Shown here: one piece after another, positions 36,325 through 44,077 of the stretch
Layout of the letters: every line of letters begins with the position of its first letter
Numbering within the stretch: position 1 is the stretch's first letter
Assembly (NCBI GenBank): GCA_017940895.1
Contig: JAGAXM010000018.1
Location: 46,897 to 110,896 of the forward strand
Reading direction: 5' to 3'
DNA: 64,000 nucleotides
Origin: Clostridiales bacterium
GTDB taxonomy: Bacteria > Bacillota > Clostridia > Saccharofermentanales > Saccharofermentanaceae
The notes under the pieces: model-generated
What the model was told of the DNA's origin: nothing
The model's database searches: none
The model's input: the letters and a program-made list of their open reading frames with translations, nothing else
Position numbers and translations under genes: made by a program

Positions 36325-37926
36325 ATGAAGAAGAACAGGATGCTGATCTGCTGCATTGTTGCAGCGGTTCTGTTGATGGCACAGTTTGTTTTCTCTACGA
36401 TCAACGGTGACGCCGGCCAGGCGGATTCGCATTATTATCAGACCGTCTGGTCGCTGCTTCCCGCGATTATCGCGATCGGACTTGCTCTTGTTACCAAAGA
36501 GGTATATACGTCTCTGTTCCTCGGTATTATCGTCGGAGGAATGCTTTATTCGAACTTCAGCTTTGAAGGTACGATAACGCATGCATTTAACGACGGAATC
36601 GTAGCGTCTGTTGCCGATCCTTATAACGTCGGTATTCTGGTATTCCTGGTTATATTGGGCGTCATGGTCAACCTTATGAATAAGGCCGGCGGATCTGCGG
36701 CTTTCGGCAGATGGGCGTCGTCTCATATCAAGTCACGCGCGGGTGCCCAGATCGCTACGATCGCACTCGGCGTGCTTATCTTCATCGATGATTATTTTAA
36801 CTGCCTTACCGTCGGATCGGTCATGAGACCCGTATCCGATAAGAGTAAGATATCGAGAGCCAAGCTTGCTTATCTTATCGATGCGACAGCGGCTCCCGTG
36901 TGCATTATCGCTCCTGTATCTTCATGGGCTGCAGCCGTGTCTTCTTATGTGGAAGACGGTAACGGTCTGCATCTGTTTATCAGAGCGATCCCTTTTAATT
37001 TCTATGCGATACTTACGATAATAATGATGATCTTCCTTGCGGTAACGGGAATGGATTATGGTCCGATGTTAAAGCATGAGAAGAATGCGAAGGAGAAGGG
37101 AGATGTTTTCTCCGATATGAGAAGACTTGCCGATGAGAGTGAGAAGAAAGCCAATCCCGACGGCGCGGTAATGGATCTTGTTCTTCCCATAGTTATTCTT
37201 ATCGTCTGTTGCGTAATAGGAATGATCTATTCCGGCGGTTTCTTTGACGGAGAGAGCTTTATCGATGCATTCTCCAATTCCGATGCATCCGTAGGTCTTA
37301 TGCTCGGTTCCGCCGTTACTTTGGTAATTACAATGCTCTATTATCTGATCCGCCGTGTAATTCCTTTTAAGGTCATGACGGACTGCCTGCCCGAAGGCTT
37401 CAAGTCGATGGTTCCCGCCATACTCATTCTTGTGTTCGCATGGAGCCTTAAGGCTATGACCGACAGCCTCGGTGCCAAGGAGTTTGTTGAGCAGATGGTA
37501 CGGGGTTCGGCTACCGGATTCCAGTCATTCCTTCCCGCGATAATCTTCCTTATCGCATGCGGTCTGTCTTTCTCGACGGGAACGAGCTGGGGTACATTCG
37601 GTATCCTTATCCCGATAACACTCGGAGTTTTCCCTCTGACTGATCCTCTCGGTGTCGTATGTGTATCTGCATGTATGGCAGGTGCGGTATGCGGAGACCA
37701 CTGTTCTCCTATATCGGATACGACGATCATGGCAAGTGCTGGCGCGCAGTGTGATCATGTAACCCATGTATCGACTCAGCTTCCTTACGCGCTCACAGTC
37801 GCAGGTGTAAGTTCAGTCGCATATATCATCGCGGGTTTCGTTCCGAATGCGCTCATCGCGCTGCCTGTCGCGATCGCTTTAATGTTTATTACTTTGCTTG
37901 TAATGCGTAAAGTTATGAAAGCATAA
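36325..37926 (+). CDS. NhaC-family Na+/H+ antiporter
   Basis: A 533-residue integral membrane antiporter of the NhaC type, with ~12 hydrophobic segments. Typical conserved stretches include VIFIDDYFNCLTVGSVMRP-like residues (~155-172), AAPVCIIAPVSSWAA, FSTGTSWGTFGI and GDHCSPISDTTIMASAG. An N-terminal signal-anchor helix follows MKKNR. AAGGAGA precedes the ATG. Its place behind citrate synthase suggests co-transcription, maybe coupling organate metabolism and sodium balance, but related NhaC-like proteins may carry amino acids or organic acids. Confidence 0.87.
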   Translation: MKKNRMLICCIVAAVLLMAQFVFSTINGDAGQADSHYYQTVWSLLPAIIAIGLALVTKEVYTSLFLGIIVGGMLYSNFSFEGTITHAFNDGIVASVADPYNVGILVFLVILGVMVNLMNKAGGSAAFGRWASSHIKSRAGAQIATIALGVLIFIDDYFNCLTVGSVMRPVSDKSKISRAKLAYLIDATAAPVCIIAPVSSWAAAVSSYVEDGNGLHLFIRAIPFNFYAILTIIMMIFLAVTGMDYGPMLKHEKNAKEKGDVFSDMRRLADESEKKANPDGAVMDLVLPIVILIVCCVIGMIYSGGFFDGESFIDAFSNSDASVGLMLGSAVTLVITMLYYLIRRVIPFKVMTDCLPEGFKSMVPAILILVFAWSLKAMTDSLGAKEFVEQMVRGSATGFQSFLPAIIFLIACGLSFSTGTSWGTFGILIPITLGVFPLTDPLGVVCVSACMAGAVCGDHCSPISDTTIMASAGAQCDHVTHVSTQLPYALTVAGVSSVAYIIAGFVPNALIALPVAIALMFITLLVMRKVMKA

Positions 37927-37940
37927 AAAGACTTTTATTA

Positions 37941-37949
37941 TGTTATAAT
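37941..37949 (+). promoter_or_regulatory. Extended -10 promoter of the zinc-ribbon gene
   Basis: TGTTATAAT (37941-37949), identical to the uvrB extended -10, 30 bp before the ATG at 37979. No -35 is evident. Confidence 0.6.
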
Positions 37950-37978
37950 CCTTGTAGCATTATAAAAGGAGAATGGCC

Positions 37979-39076
37979 ATGGCTGAAAATGAGAATCTGA
38001 ATCAAATGGTCGAAGGCGTTACCGAGGATGTAACCGATAAGAAGTGTCCCAACTGCGGTGCTACAGTTACTTATGATCCGGCAACATTAGCAATGACTTG
38101 TGATTTCTGCGGATATCACAAAGAACTTCCGAAGCCCGAAGATGGAAGCAAGGCAGGAGAAGAGATCGACTTCAACTCCGCTAAGCTTCGTACAAGCAAG
38201 GACTGGGGTGCTCAGAAGAAGACAATCATATGTAAGAACTGCGGAGGTTCTGCAGTTTACGACATGACAGAGACGGCAGGAACATGTCCTTTCTGCGGAT
38301 CCACATCTGTTATGCCTGTTGACGATGAAGAAGACGTCATGGCTCCGGGCGGTGTAGTACCGTTCGAGATCTCCCGTGAGAAGGCAGCCGAGCTGTTCAA
38401 GGGGTGGCTTAAGAAGAAGCTTTTCGCACCTTCAAAGGCGAAGAAGAGCTGCGAGGCAAAGGAGTTCAACGGTATCTATCTTCCTTACTGGACTTTCGAT
38501 TCCGAGACAACTTCCTCCTATACAGCCGAGTACGGCAAGGACTACAAGGATAAGGACGGCAATACCAAGACAAGATGGTATACCACAAGAGGCATCTACG
38601 ATGAGTTTATCGACGACGAAGTAGTATATGCCAGCACAAAGACTAAGGATGAGAACATCAAGTCCGTATCAAGCTTCGACTTCAAGAAGCTTCGTGATTA
38701 TAATCCTCAATTCATCGCAGGATTCGCAGCCGAGAGATATTCACTCGGTCTCGATGACGGATGGAAGCAGGCTCAGGTCAGCATTCAGAATAAGCTCAAG
38801 CAGCATATCAGCGAGAGAGTTAGATCAAGAAACAGCGCTGACCGCGTAAGAAACGTTAAGCTTTCCACTTCATACGACAAGATCACATTCAAGTATCTTC
38901 TCGCTCCGATCTGGATCTCAAACTTCTCGTTCAACGGCAAGGTCTACAACTTCGTAGTTAACGGCCAGACAGGAAGAATCGCAGGAAAGTCTCCTGTATC
39001 AGCACTCAGAGTTATCGTTGCGATTATCATCGTTATCGCAGTACTTGCTATCGCGGGTTACGTATTCGGACAGTAA
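37979..39076 (+). CDS. Zinc-ribbon protein with a C-terminal membrane anchor (TFIIB-type ribbons)
   Basis: A 365-residue protein with two N-terminal zinc ribbons (CPNCGATVTYD...CDFCGY at ~22-45 and CKNCGGSAVYD...CPFCGS at ~85-110). A conserved body follows containing FNGIYLPYWTFD and a Tyr/Lys/Thr-rich segment, then a membrane helix (~340-363) at the very C-terminus. Clostridial relatives are often annotated as 'TFIIB-type zinc ribbon' or, misleadingly, as PriA-like; no helicase motifs are present. AAAGGAG is 7 nt from ATG 37979 and only 1 nt from ATG 37973, so the later start is chosen. Function is unknown. Confidence 0.75.
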   Translation: MAENENLNQMVEGVTEDVTDKKCPNCGATVTYDPATLAMTCDFCGYHKELPKPEDGSKAGEEIDFNSAKLRTSKDWGAQKKTIICKNCGGSAVYDMTETAGTCPFCGSTSVMPVDDEEDVMAPGGVVPFEISREKAAELFKGWLKKKLFAPSKAKKSCEAKEFNGIYLPYWTFDSETTSSYTAEYGKDYKDKDGNTKTRWYTTRGIYDEFIDDEVVYASTKTKDENIKSVSSFDFKKLRDYNPQFIAGFAAERYSLGLDDGWKQAQVSIQNKLKQHISERVRSRNSADRVRNVKLSTSYDKITFKYLLAPIWISNFSFNGKVYNFVVNGQTGRIAGKSPVSALRVIVAIIIVIAVLAIAGYVFGQ

Positions 39077-39107
39077 GAAGAACAACAAGTGTAAAAGCAC
39101 GAATGAG

Positions 39108-39137
39108 AACGCCGGTTACCGCCGGCGTTTTCTTTTG
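39108..39137 (+). terminator. Rho-independent terminator after the zinc-ribbon gene
   Basis: AACGCCGG (39108-39115) pairs with CCGGCGTT (39122-39129), followed by TTCTTTTG. It sits between convergent genes; the T tract fits the + direction. Confidence 0.85.
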
Positions 39138-39144
39138 CTTTTTA

Positions 39145-39678
39145 TTACTGGATGTAGATTGTGGTGCGCTTACGAAGCGCGTTGCCTATCCTGATGAATG
39201 CGTTGATCACAAGACCTGCGGTGTAGATTATTACCGCGGCTTCGTAGCTGTTGATGAAGAATATGCAAAGAGCGGCTGCGAGTACGTTGATGATGCCTTG
39301 TGTTAACTTAAGACGCCAGTGCTTTCCGCCGAGTTTCTTGGATTCATTTGCCCTTAAGATGTCAACAACTCCCGAGAATCCGTGCAGGACTGCAAGATAG
39401 ACGAGCACGTAGAACTTCGGGACATCTGATAACGACAGCGTGACCATACCGAGGTCGAAGAGGATAACACCCTGATAAAGGATGGATTTGCCGCCGACCA
39501 TGTGCCTTGCCATCCTGAAATAGTAAATGATGGTGCCGAGGCCTTTGAAAGTAAGACTGAAGGCGAGTACGCACAGGATAATCGCGTATCCTAATTCAGG
39601 GAAGATGATCATCAACGGTGCTATGAGCAGGGTCACGAGTGCCCAAAGGATGCTTCCGAGTCTTCGTATATTAGTCAA
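39145..39678 (-). CDS. HdeD-like (DUF308) membrane protein
   Basis: A 177-residue integral membrane protein with six hydrophobic segments in three pairs, the layout of the HdeD/DUF308 family of small membrane proteins (the founding member is linked to acid resistance in E. coli). It is the last gene of a three-gene minus-strand operon and overlaps the DUF6765 gene by 8 bp. Function here is not known. Confidence 0.7.
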   Translation of the reverse strand: MTNIRRLGSILWALVTLLIAPLMIIFPELGYAIILCVLAFSLTFKGLGTIIYYFRMARHMVGGKSILYQGVILFDLGMVTLSLSDVPKFYVLVYLAVLHGFSGVVDILRANESKKLGGKHWRLKLTQGIINVLAAALCIFFINSYEAAVIIYTAGLVINAFIRIGNALRKRTTIYIQ

Positions 39679-40801
39679 GGCCGGCCTCCTTCAAGATGTC
39701 AAGCTGCTTGAACTTAACTATACCTGCAAGGGCATTGCCGGATTTTACAATCTCGGCCGTTACCATATTCTTCTGCGCGAGAGCGCCTTCAATGAACTTT
39801 CCTATGAAAGTATCACTCTTTCCGTTCTTGTCTGCTTTGATGTACTCTTCCTGATATTTGTTCAGATCGAAGTCTTCGATCGTCTGTCCCGAGAGCTCCT
39901 CTCCGAACTTCTTCCAGTCTTCGCATGCGTTGATCTGTCTTTTGGTAAGTATGCCGTTGATACGTTCCCTGTAAGGTGAGACGGTATCATCTGCGTAAGT
40001 GCCGGGCTTGAATCCATCAATCCCGCCTCTTAAGAACTTCATCGCGTATATCATCTGCGCGAAAGCCTTCATATAGTCAGATGGGTTATCCTTCACGATG
40101 GATTCATAGTTATTCCAGGCCGGCAGGTATTCGTAGCGGATGAACGAATAATCGGGAAGATGTCCCGCTCTGCCGTGTCCCAGGTTCATTATGGATTTCT
40201 CGGAACTTTGGTAGACGGTGTTGGTGTACAGGTTTTGCTCGAGGTCGTCCGTCGCCCCCGGGTTGTGACGGAACTTTATTCTTTTCGTACAGGAAGAGCC
40301 GTCCTCCGCGGTAAGTATCTCGCTGAAGTCATCGGTGGTGTTGTTTATAACAAGCGAAGGCGTCCCTGCGAAATAAGTATGTGCCCACGTGTCTGCAAGG
40401 ACGTGCATCGCGATGCCGGCGTGCTGCAGTGAAGTGCCGCGTGCGATGTTTACAGTGCGTTCGAGCAAAGGACCGTTGGGTTTGCAAATGAGCCTGTATC
40501 TGTTCATGTAACCGCGGCCGTGTCGCGGAAGCTGCGCATAAAGATCGTAGGGGAGAAAGTGGAACGAAGCCCAGATCCTCGTTATGTCCTGAAGGCCGAG
40601 AATGTCTGTTCTGGCGTCTGCGAGTTCAAGCTGAAGCTGGGTTGTCGCGGCATCCTGAGGAGCGCCGAGCTTCGACAACAGTGTCTTGGTGCACAAGTCG
40701 ACGAATTGGGCACTGTAGCAGATGTCCATGCTTTCTTCGTGTGTGTAGCCTGCCAGGTATGCGGCACAGTATGTGGCGTAGTAGTGAAAATCTTCCTGCA
40801 T
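39671..40801 (-). CDS. DUF6765-like protein (possible zinc-dependent phospholipase C fold)
   Basis: A 376-residue soluble protein without signal peptide or membrane helix. It opens with MQEDFHYYATYCAAYLAGY, the hallmark of the DUF6765 family, and carries a later HAGIAMHVLADTWAHTYFAGTP segment. Its His/Asp pattern resembles the alpha-helical zinc-dependent phospholipase C/S1 nuclease fold; that link is inference. It starts 1 bp after the stop of the upstream membrane-protein gene and overlaps the DUF308 gene by 8 bp, so all three are translationally linked. Confidence 0.65.
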   Translation of the reverse strand: MQEDFHYYATYCAAYLAGYTHEESMDICYSAQFVDLCTKTLLSKLGAPQDAATTQLQLELADARTDILGLQDITRIWASFHFLPYDLYAQLPRHGRGYMNRYRLICKPNGPLLERTVNIARGTSLQHAGIAMHVLADTWAHTYFAGTPSLVINNTTDDFSEILTAEDGSSCTKRIKFRHNPGATDDLEQNLYTNTVYQSSEKSIMNLGHGRAGHLPDYSFIRYEYLPAWNNYESIVKDNPSDYMKAFAQMIYAMKFLRGGIDGFKPGTYADDTVSPYRERINGILTKRQINACEDWKKFGEELSGQTIEDFDLNKYQEEYIKADKNGKSDTFIGKFIEGALAQKNMVTAEIVKSGNALAGIVKFKQLDILKEAGLD

Positions 40802-40802
40802 A

Positions 40803-41303
40803 CTATGTCTCCCCGGGTTCTTTGTCGACGCTCTTCTTTAAGATGCGTCCGGAACGAATTATATCTATCAGGATAAATATCGAAGTCAGTTCAAACAGGA
40901 TGGAGGCGATGGTGGTGTCATCGACACTCTGGTCCAGGGTGAAAGAGCCGTATAGCATGAACGGAAGCTCTATGCAGTAGTACAAGGTAAGTAGCAGCGA
41001 AACATTCAGAAAGTGCCTGCTTGTTGTCGGATCCTTCGAGAAACGCATTGACGAGAAGCCGACGTAGAAATGAAGTGTGAGGATTATCGCGGAGAGAAAG
41101 AAAAGAGTGATCAGAGCTGTCAGGAATATCACCTTAACGTCATATTGATCGAGGCCGGCAAACCCGAACGGATCTATGATGCCGGTACCTATCTCGATTG
41201 CGACCTTAAGTACCTCCCAGATACCGAAGGCCATATATGCGAGGCCGCTTATCTTAAGATTCCCTTTGGCCCGCCTGATGTTTGCAACTGTGATCCCGTT
41301 CAT
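40803..41303 (-). CDS. Four-helix membrane protein of unknown function
   Basis: A 166-residue protein with four predicted membrane helices (~18-38, ~55-80, ~100-120, ~130-150) and a charged C-terminus ending in DKEPGET. I do not recognise the family. It is the first gene of the minus-strand operon with the DUF6765 and DUF308 genes. AAGGA lies 7 nt before the ATG. Its start is only 38 bp from the start of the divergent glycosyltransferase gene, so their promoters must overlap. Confidence 0.7.
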   Translation of the reverse strand: MNGITVANIRRAKGNLKISGLAYMAFGIWEVLKVAIEIGTGIIDPFGFAGLDQYDVKVIFLTALITLFFLSAIILTLHFYVGFSSMRFSKDPTTSRHFLNVSLLLTLYYCIELPFMLYGSFTLDQSVDDTTIASILFELTSIFILIDIIRSGRILKKSVDKEPGET

Positions 41304-41323
41304 GAATAATCCTTCGTTGTTTA

Positions 41324-41333
41324 TGCTATTATC
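41324..41333. promoter_or_regulatory. Shared divergent -10 element
   Basis: On the + strand TGCTATTAT (41324-41332) is an extended -10 ending 9 bases before ATG 41342, whose mRNA would be almost leaderless. Read on the - strand the same bases give GATAAT (41333-41328), a -10 for the operon starting at 41303. Confidence 0.5.
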
Positions 41334-41341
41334 TATTTTAT

Positions 41342-42922
41342 ATGTTAGAGAAGATTAAGACAAAAAATATGACGTTCGCGGGCTTATGGGTGCTCTTTAC
41401 GGCGACCCTGGCTTTGTGGGCGGAATATTTATGCAGGGAAGACAGCCTGTCGCATGATACGTTCTACCAGTTAAATCTAATCAAGCATCCGTGGAACGAG
41501 CTTCTGTATTACATAAGTATCGATTACAGTCCTCCTCTTTATGCGTTTGTACTGAAGATTTATGCGTCTGTATTCGGTTACGGTCTTGCGGGACTTCGTG
41601 TCTTCTCGACTGTGATCCTGGCTGCGGGGCTCCTGATAATCTTTTTCCCGTTCAGAAGACTGATGGGGAAGACGAGCTCTGTTGTCGCCGCATGTATGTA
41701 CATTTCATCGGCTTATCTTTTCTATTTCAGTGTTGAAGTAAGACCTGCGGTGCTCGCATATGTGCTTACGACCGGCATGTTCGTGTACGCCGTGCTCGCG
41801 CTTTTCGAAGGGCGTAAGTCCGACATGATAGTGTTCACGGTGCTGTCGTGTCTTTGCATGTACACGCATAACGTGTCGCTTATCGCTGCTTTCTGTGTTT
41901 ACGGCACGACGATAATACTGGCACTGATACGAAAAAGATTCGATGTGTTTAAGAAGTTCCTAATAAGCGGAATTGCCGTTGCGGTGCTGTACATACCGTG
42001 GCTTATCGTTCTCATGGGACAGTACAGTAATGTTATGGAGAACTACTGGTCGAATGAAGGCTCTCTGCCGTTCGCATTCTTTATTGTTCTTATCGGTATT
42101 GTCGAGAATGAATTGGTTCCTTATCTGTCGTTCATAACGATAATATTCATTATCTTTTTGCCGCTGATCTTTATTATTCTTATGATCCCCGCCCAAAGAT
42201 ACAAAACTGCAGGTTCGATTAGGGAACTTATCACGGTAAAAGAGATAAAGAAGAACTGCCCGAATTTAAATAAGTTCCTGTATCTTGCTTTGATCGTGTC
42301 GGCTTCGATCGTCGGGTTCTATCTGTTTACGGTCCTGCTTGTGCCGGTCTTCGTCGAGAGGTATCTGTATATTCTGTCGGGAGGCGGTATACTGCTTCTG
42401 GCGTCGCTCGTATCGATCTGCGACAGGAAGAAGGTATTGGCGGTAATTCTTTCCGTAATGGTGCTGGTTACAGGCGTATGCAATGCTTATAAGAAGCGTG
42501 GCGATCTTGATTCGTATACCAGAGATCAGATGATAGAGGATGTCACACGCATAAGCGGGGACGAGCCTGTATTCATTCATCCTACGGAATACACGATCAG
42601 CTACTCGAAGTATGCTTTCCCGAATTCGCGTCATTATGCAACGACTTTTATCGGCAAGGTGCTTGTAAGCCTCGATGTTCTTAATACTGACATCACTTAT
42701 CTTCCTGATTATGACAGCTTATGGGACTACACCGATGAGGTGTACATCATGGATTTTGAGAAGATAGGGCAGAAAAGTGATGATGAAGCCATAGAATATG
42801 CATTGTATTGGTTCAGCATTGACGACGAGCTCGAAGCAGAAGTGGTCGGAAGATATACATTGCCTTACGAATGCGATTTTGACGAATGCGAAGCGATTGT
42901 GCTCCGGGTGACCAGAAAGTAG
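41342..42922 (+). CDS. GT-C/GT39-like membrane glycosyltransferase
   Basis: A 526-residue protein with about ten membrane helices and a soluble C-terminal part (~415-526). The first loop after helix one holds the acidic CREDSLSHD pair and, further on, SIDYSPPLYAF, the pattern of PMT/ArnT-like GT-C transferases (D-x-PPLY). Those enzymes move a sugar from a polyprenyl-phosphate donor to an acceptor outside the membrane. The donor and acceptor are unknown. There is no Shine-Dalgarno; see the divergent promoter entry. It is a single gene. Confidence 0.75.
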   Translation: MLEKIKTKNMTFAGLWVLFTATLALWAEYLCREDSLSHDTFYQLNLIKHPWNELLYYISIDYSPPLYAFVLKIYASVFGYGLAGLRVFSTVILAAGLLIIFFPFRRLMGKTSSVVAACMYISSAYLFYFSVEVRPAVLAYVLTTGMFVYAVLALFEGRKSDMIVFTVLSCLCMYTHNVSLIAAFCVYGTTIILALIRKRFDVFKKFLISGIAVAVLYIPWLIVLMGQYSNVMENYWSNEGSLPFAFFIVLIGIVENELVPYLSFITIIFIIFLPLIFIILMIPAQRYKTAGSIRELITVKEIKKNCPNLNKFLYLALIVSASIVGFYLFTVLLVPVFVERYLYILSGGGILLLASLVSICDRKKVLAVILSVMVLVTGVCNAYKKRGDLDSYTRDQMIEDVTRISGDEPVFIHPTEYTISYSKYAFPNSRHYATTFIGKVLVSLDVLNTDITYLPDYDSLWDYTDEVYIMDFEKIGQKSDDEAIEYALYWFSIDDELEAEVVGRYTLPYECDFDECEAIVLRVTRK

Positions 42923-42942
42923 TATAGAAACGCCCAAAAATG

Positions 42943-42951
42943 TGATAAAAT
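42943..42951 (+). promoter_or_regulatory. Extended -10 promoter of the aldolase gene
   Basis: TGATAAAAT (42943-42951), 47 bp before the ATG; AAAGGAG precedes the start. No -35 is evident. Confidence 0.5.
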
Positions 42952-42997
42952 ATTAGATGTTTCAAGAAACAATTTATTTCAAAGGAGATTGTAGCTT

Positions 42998-43966
42998 ATG
43001 CCATTGGTAACAACTACTGAAATGTTCAAGAAGGCTTATGACGGCGGTTACGCTATCGGTGCTTTCAACGTAAACAACATGGAGATCGTTCAGGGAATCA
43101 CAGAGGCAGCAGGAGAGCTTAACAGCCCTGTTATCCTTCAGGTTTCCAAGGGCGCAAGAGCTTACGCTAATCACACATATCTCGTAAAGCTCGTTGAGGC
43201 AGCAGTTATCGAGAATCCTCAGATCCCGATCGCTCTTCACCTTGACCATGGTGATTCATTCGAGCTTTGTAAGTCCTGTATCGACGGCGGTTTCACATCT
43301 GTCATGATCGATGCTTCTTCCAAGTCTTTCGAGGAGAATATCGCCCTCACAAAGCAGGTTGTTGAGTATGCACATGCTCACGGCGTAGTTGTTGAGGCTG
43401 AGCTTGGTACTCTCGCTGGTATCGAGGATGAGGTTGTTGTAGAGTCCGGTAAGGAAGCTTACACAAGACCTGAAGAAGTTGAAGAGTTCGTTTCCAGAAC
43501 AGGCTGCGACTCCCTCGCTATCGCTATCGGTACATCCCACGGTGCTTATAAGTTCACAGCTGCTCAGTGCACAAGAAACGCTGACGGTATCCTCGTACCT
43601 CCTCCGCTTCGCTTCGACGTTCTCGAAGAGTGCATCAAGAGACTTCCCGGATTCCCTATCGTTCTGCACGGTTCTTCTTCCGTACCTCAGGAATTTGTTA
43701 AGATGGTTAACGAGTACGGCGGAAACATGCCTGATGCTGTTGGTATCCCTGAGGAGCAGCTCCGTGAGGCTGCTAAGCTCGCAGTATGTAAGATCAACAT
43801 CGACTCCGATATCCGTCTCGCTATGACAGGTAACATCAGAAAGTACTTCGCAGAGCATCCCGATCACTTCGATCCTCGCCAGTACCTCAAGCCCGCTCGT
43901 CAGGCTGTTAAGGAAATGGTTGCTCACAAGATCAAGTACGTTCTCGGTTCCGACGGCAAGATCTGA
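42998..43966 (+). CDS. fba: Class II fructose-bisphosphate aldolase
   Basis: Cleaves fructose 1,6-bisphosphate to the two triose phosphates in glycolysis; zinc-dependent. The protein has 322 residues. The catalytic Asp and a zinc His lie in HLDHGDSF (~80), a further ligand region in VVEAELGTLAG (~133), then GTSHGAYKF and VLHGSSSVPQ. DGGFTSVMIDAS is typical of the family. Codon use is strongly biased, as expected for an abundant glycolytic enzyme. It is monocistronic, with its own extended -10 promoter and a strong terminator. Confidence 0.95.
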   Translation: MPLVTTTEMFKKAYDGGYAIGAFNVNNMEIVQGITEAAGELNSPVILQVSKGARAYANHTYLVKLVEAAVIENPQIPIALHLDHGDSFELCKSCIDGGFTSVMIDASSKSFEENIALTKQVVEYAHAHGVVVEAELGTLAGIEDEVVVESGKEAYTRPEEVEEFVSRTGCDSLAIAIGTSHGAYKFTAAQCTRNADGILVPPPLRFDVLEECIKRLPGFPIVLHGSSSVPQEFVKMVNEYGGNMPDAVGIPEEQLREAAKLAVCKINIDSDIRLAMTGNIRKYFAEHPDHFDPRQYLKPARQAVKEMVAHKIKYVLGSDGKI

Positions 43967-43991
43967 TCTTAAGATACAATCTGTTTTTTAT

Positions 43992-44030
43992 AAGACCGTT
44001 TCGCTTCAGCGAAGCGGTCTTTCTTTATTT
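43992..44030 (+). terminator. Rho-independent terminator after fba
   Basis: A 13-bp stem (43992-44004 with 44009-44021, one G-U) around a TTCA loop is followed by TCTTTATTTG. Confidence 0.9.
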
Positions 44031-44032
44031 GT

Positions 44033-44040
44033 TGTATAAT
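44033..44040 (+). promoter_or_regulatory. Promoter -10 of the ior-paaK operon
   Basis: TGTATAAT (44033-44040) follows directly on the fba terminator; the -35 region falls within the terminator hairpin and is poor. GAGGT precedes ATG 44078. Confidence 0.5.
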
Positions 44041-44077
44041 CCTTTGTAGCGCGCTTTAGCGCCCTGAAGAGGTAATT

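Noticed and set aside
39103..39306. Small + strand frame after the zinc-ribbon gene
   Set aside because: It runs through the terminator and antisense to the DUF308 gene, with no ribosome site.
44051..44062. GCGC-TTTA-GCGC mini-hairpin before iorA as an attenuator
   Set aside because: The stem is only four pairs and lacks a T run or an alternative pairing partner.
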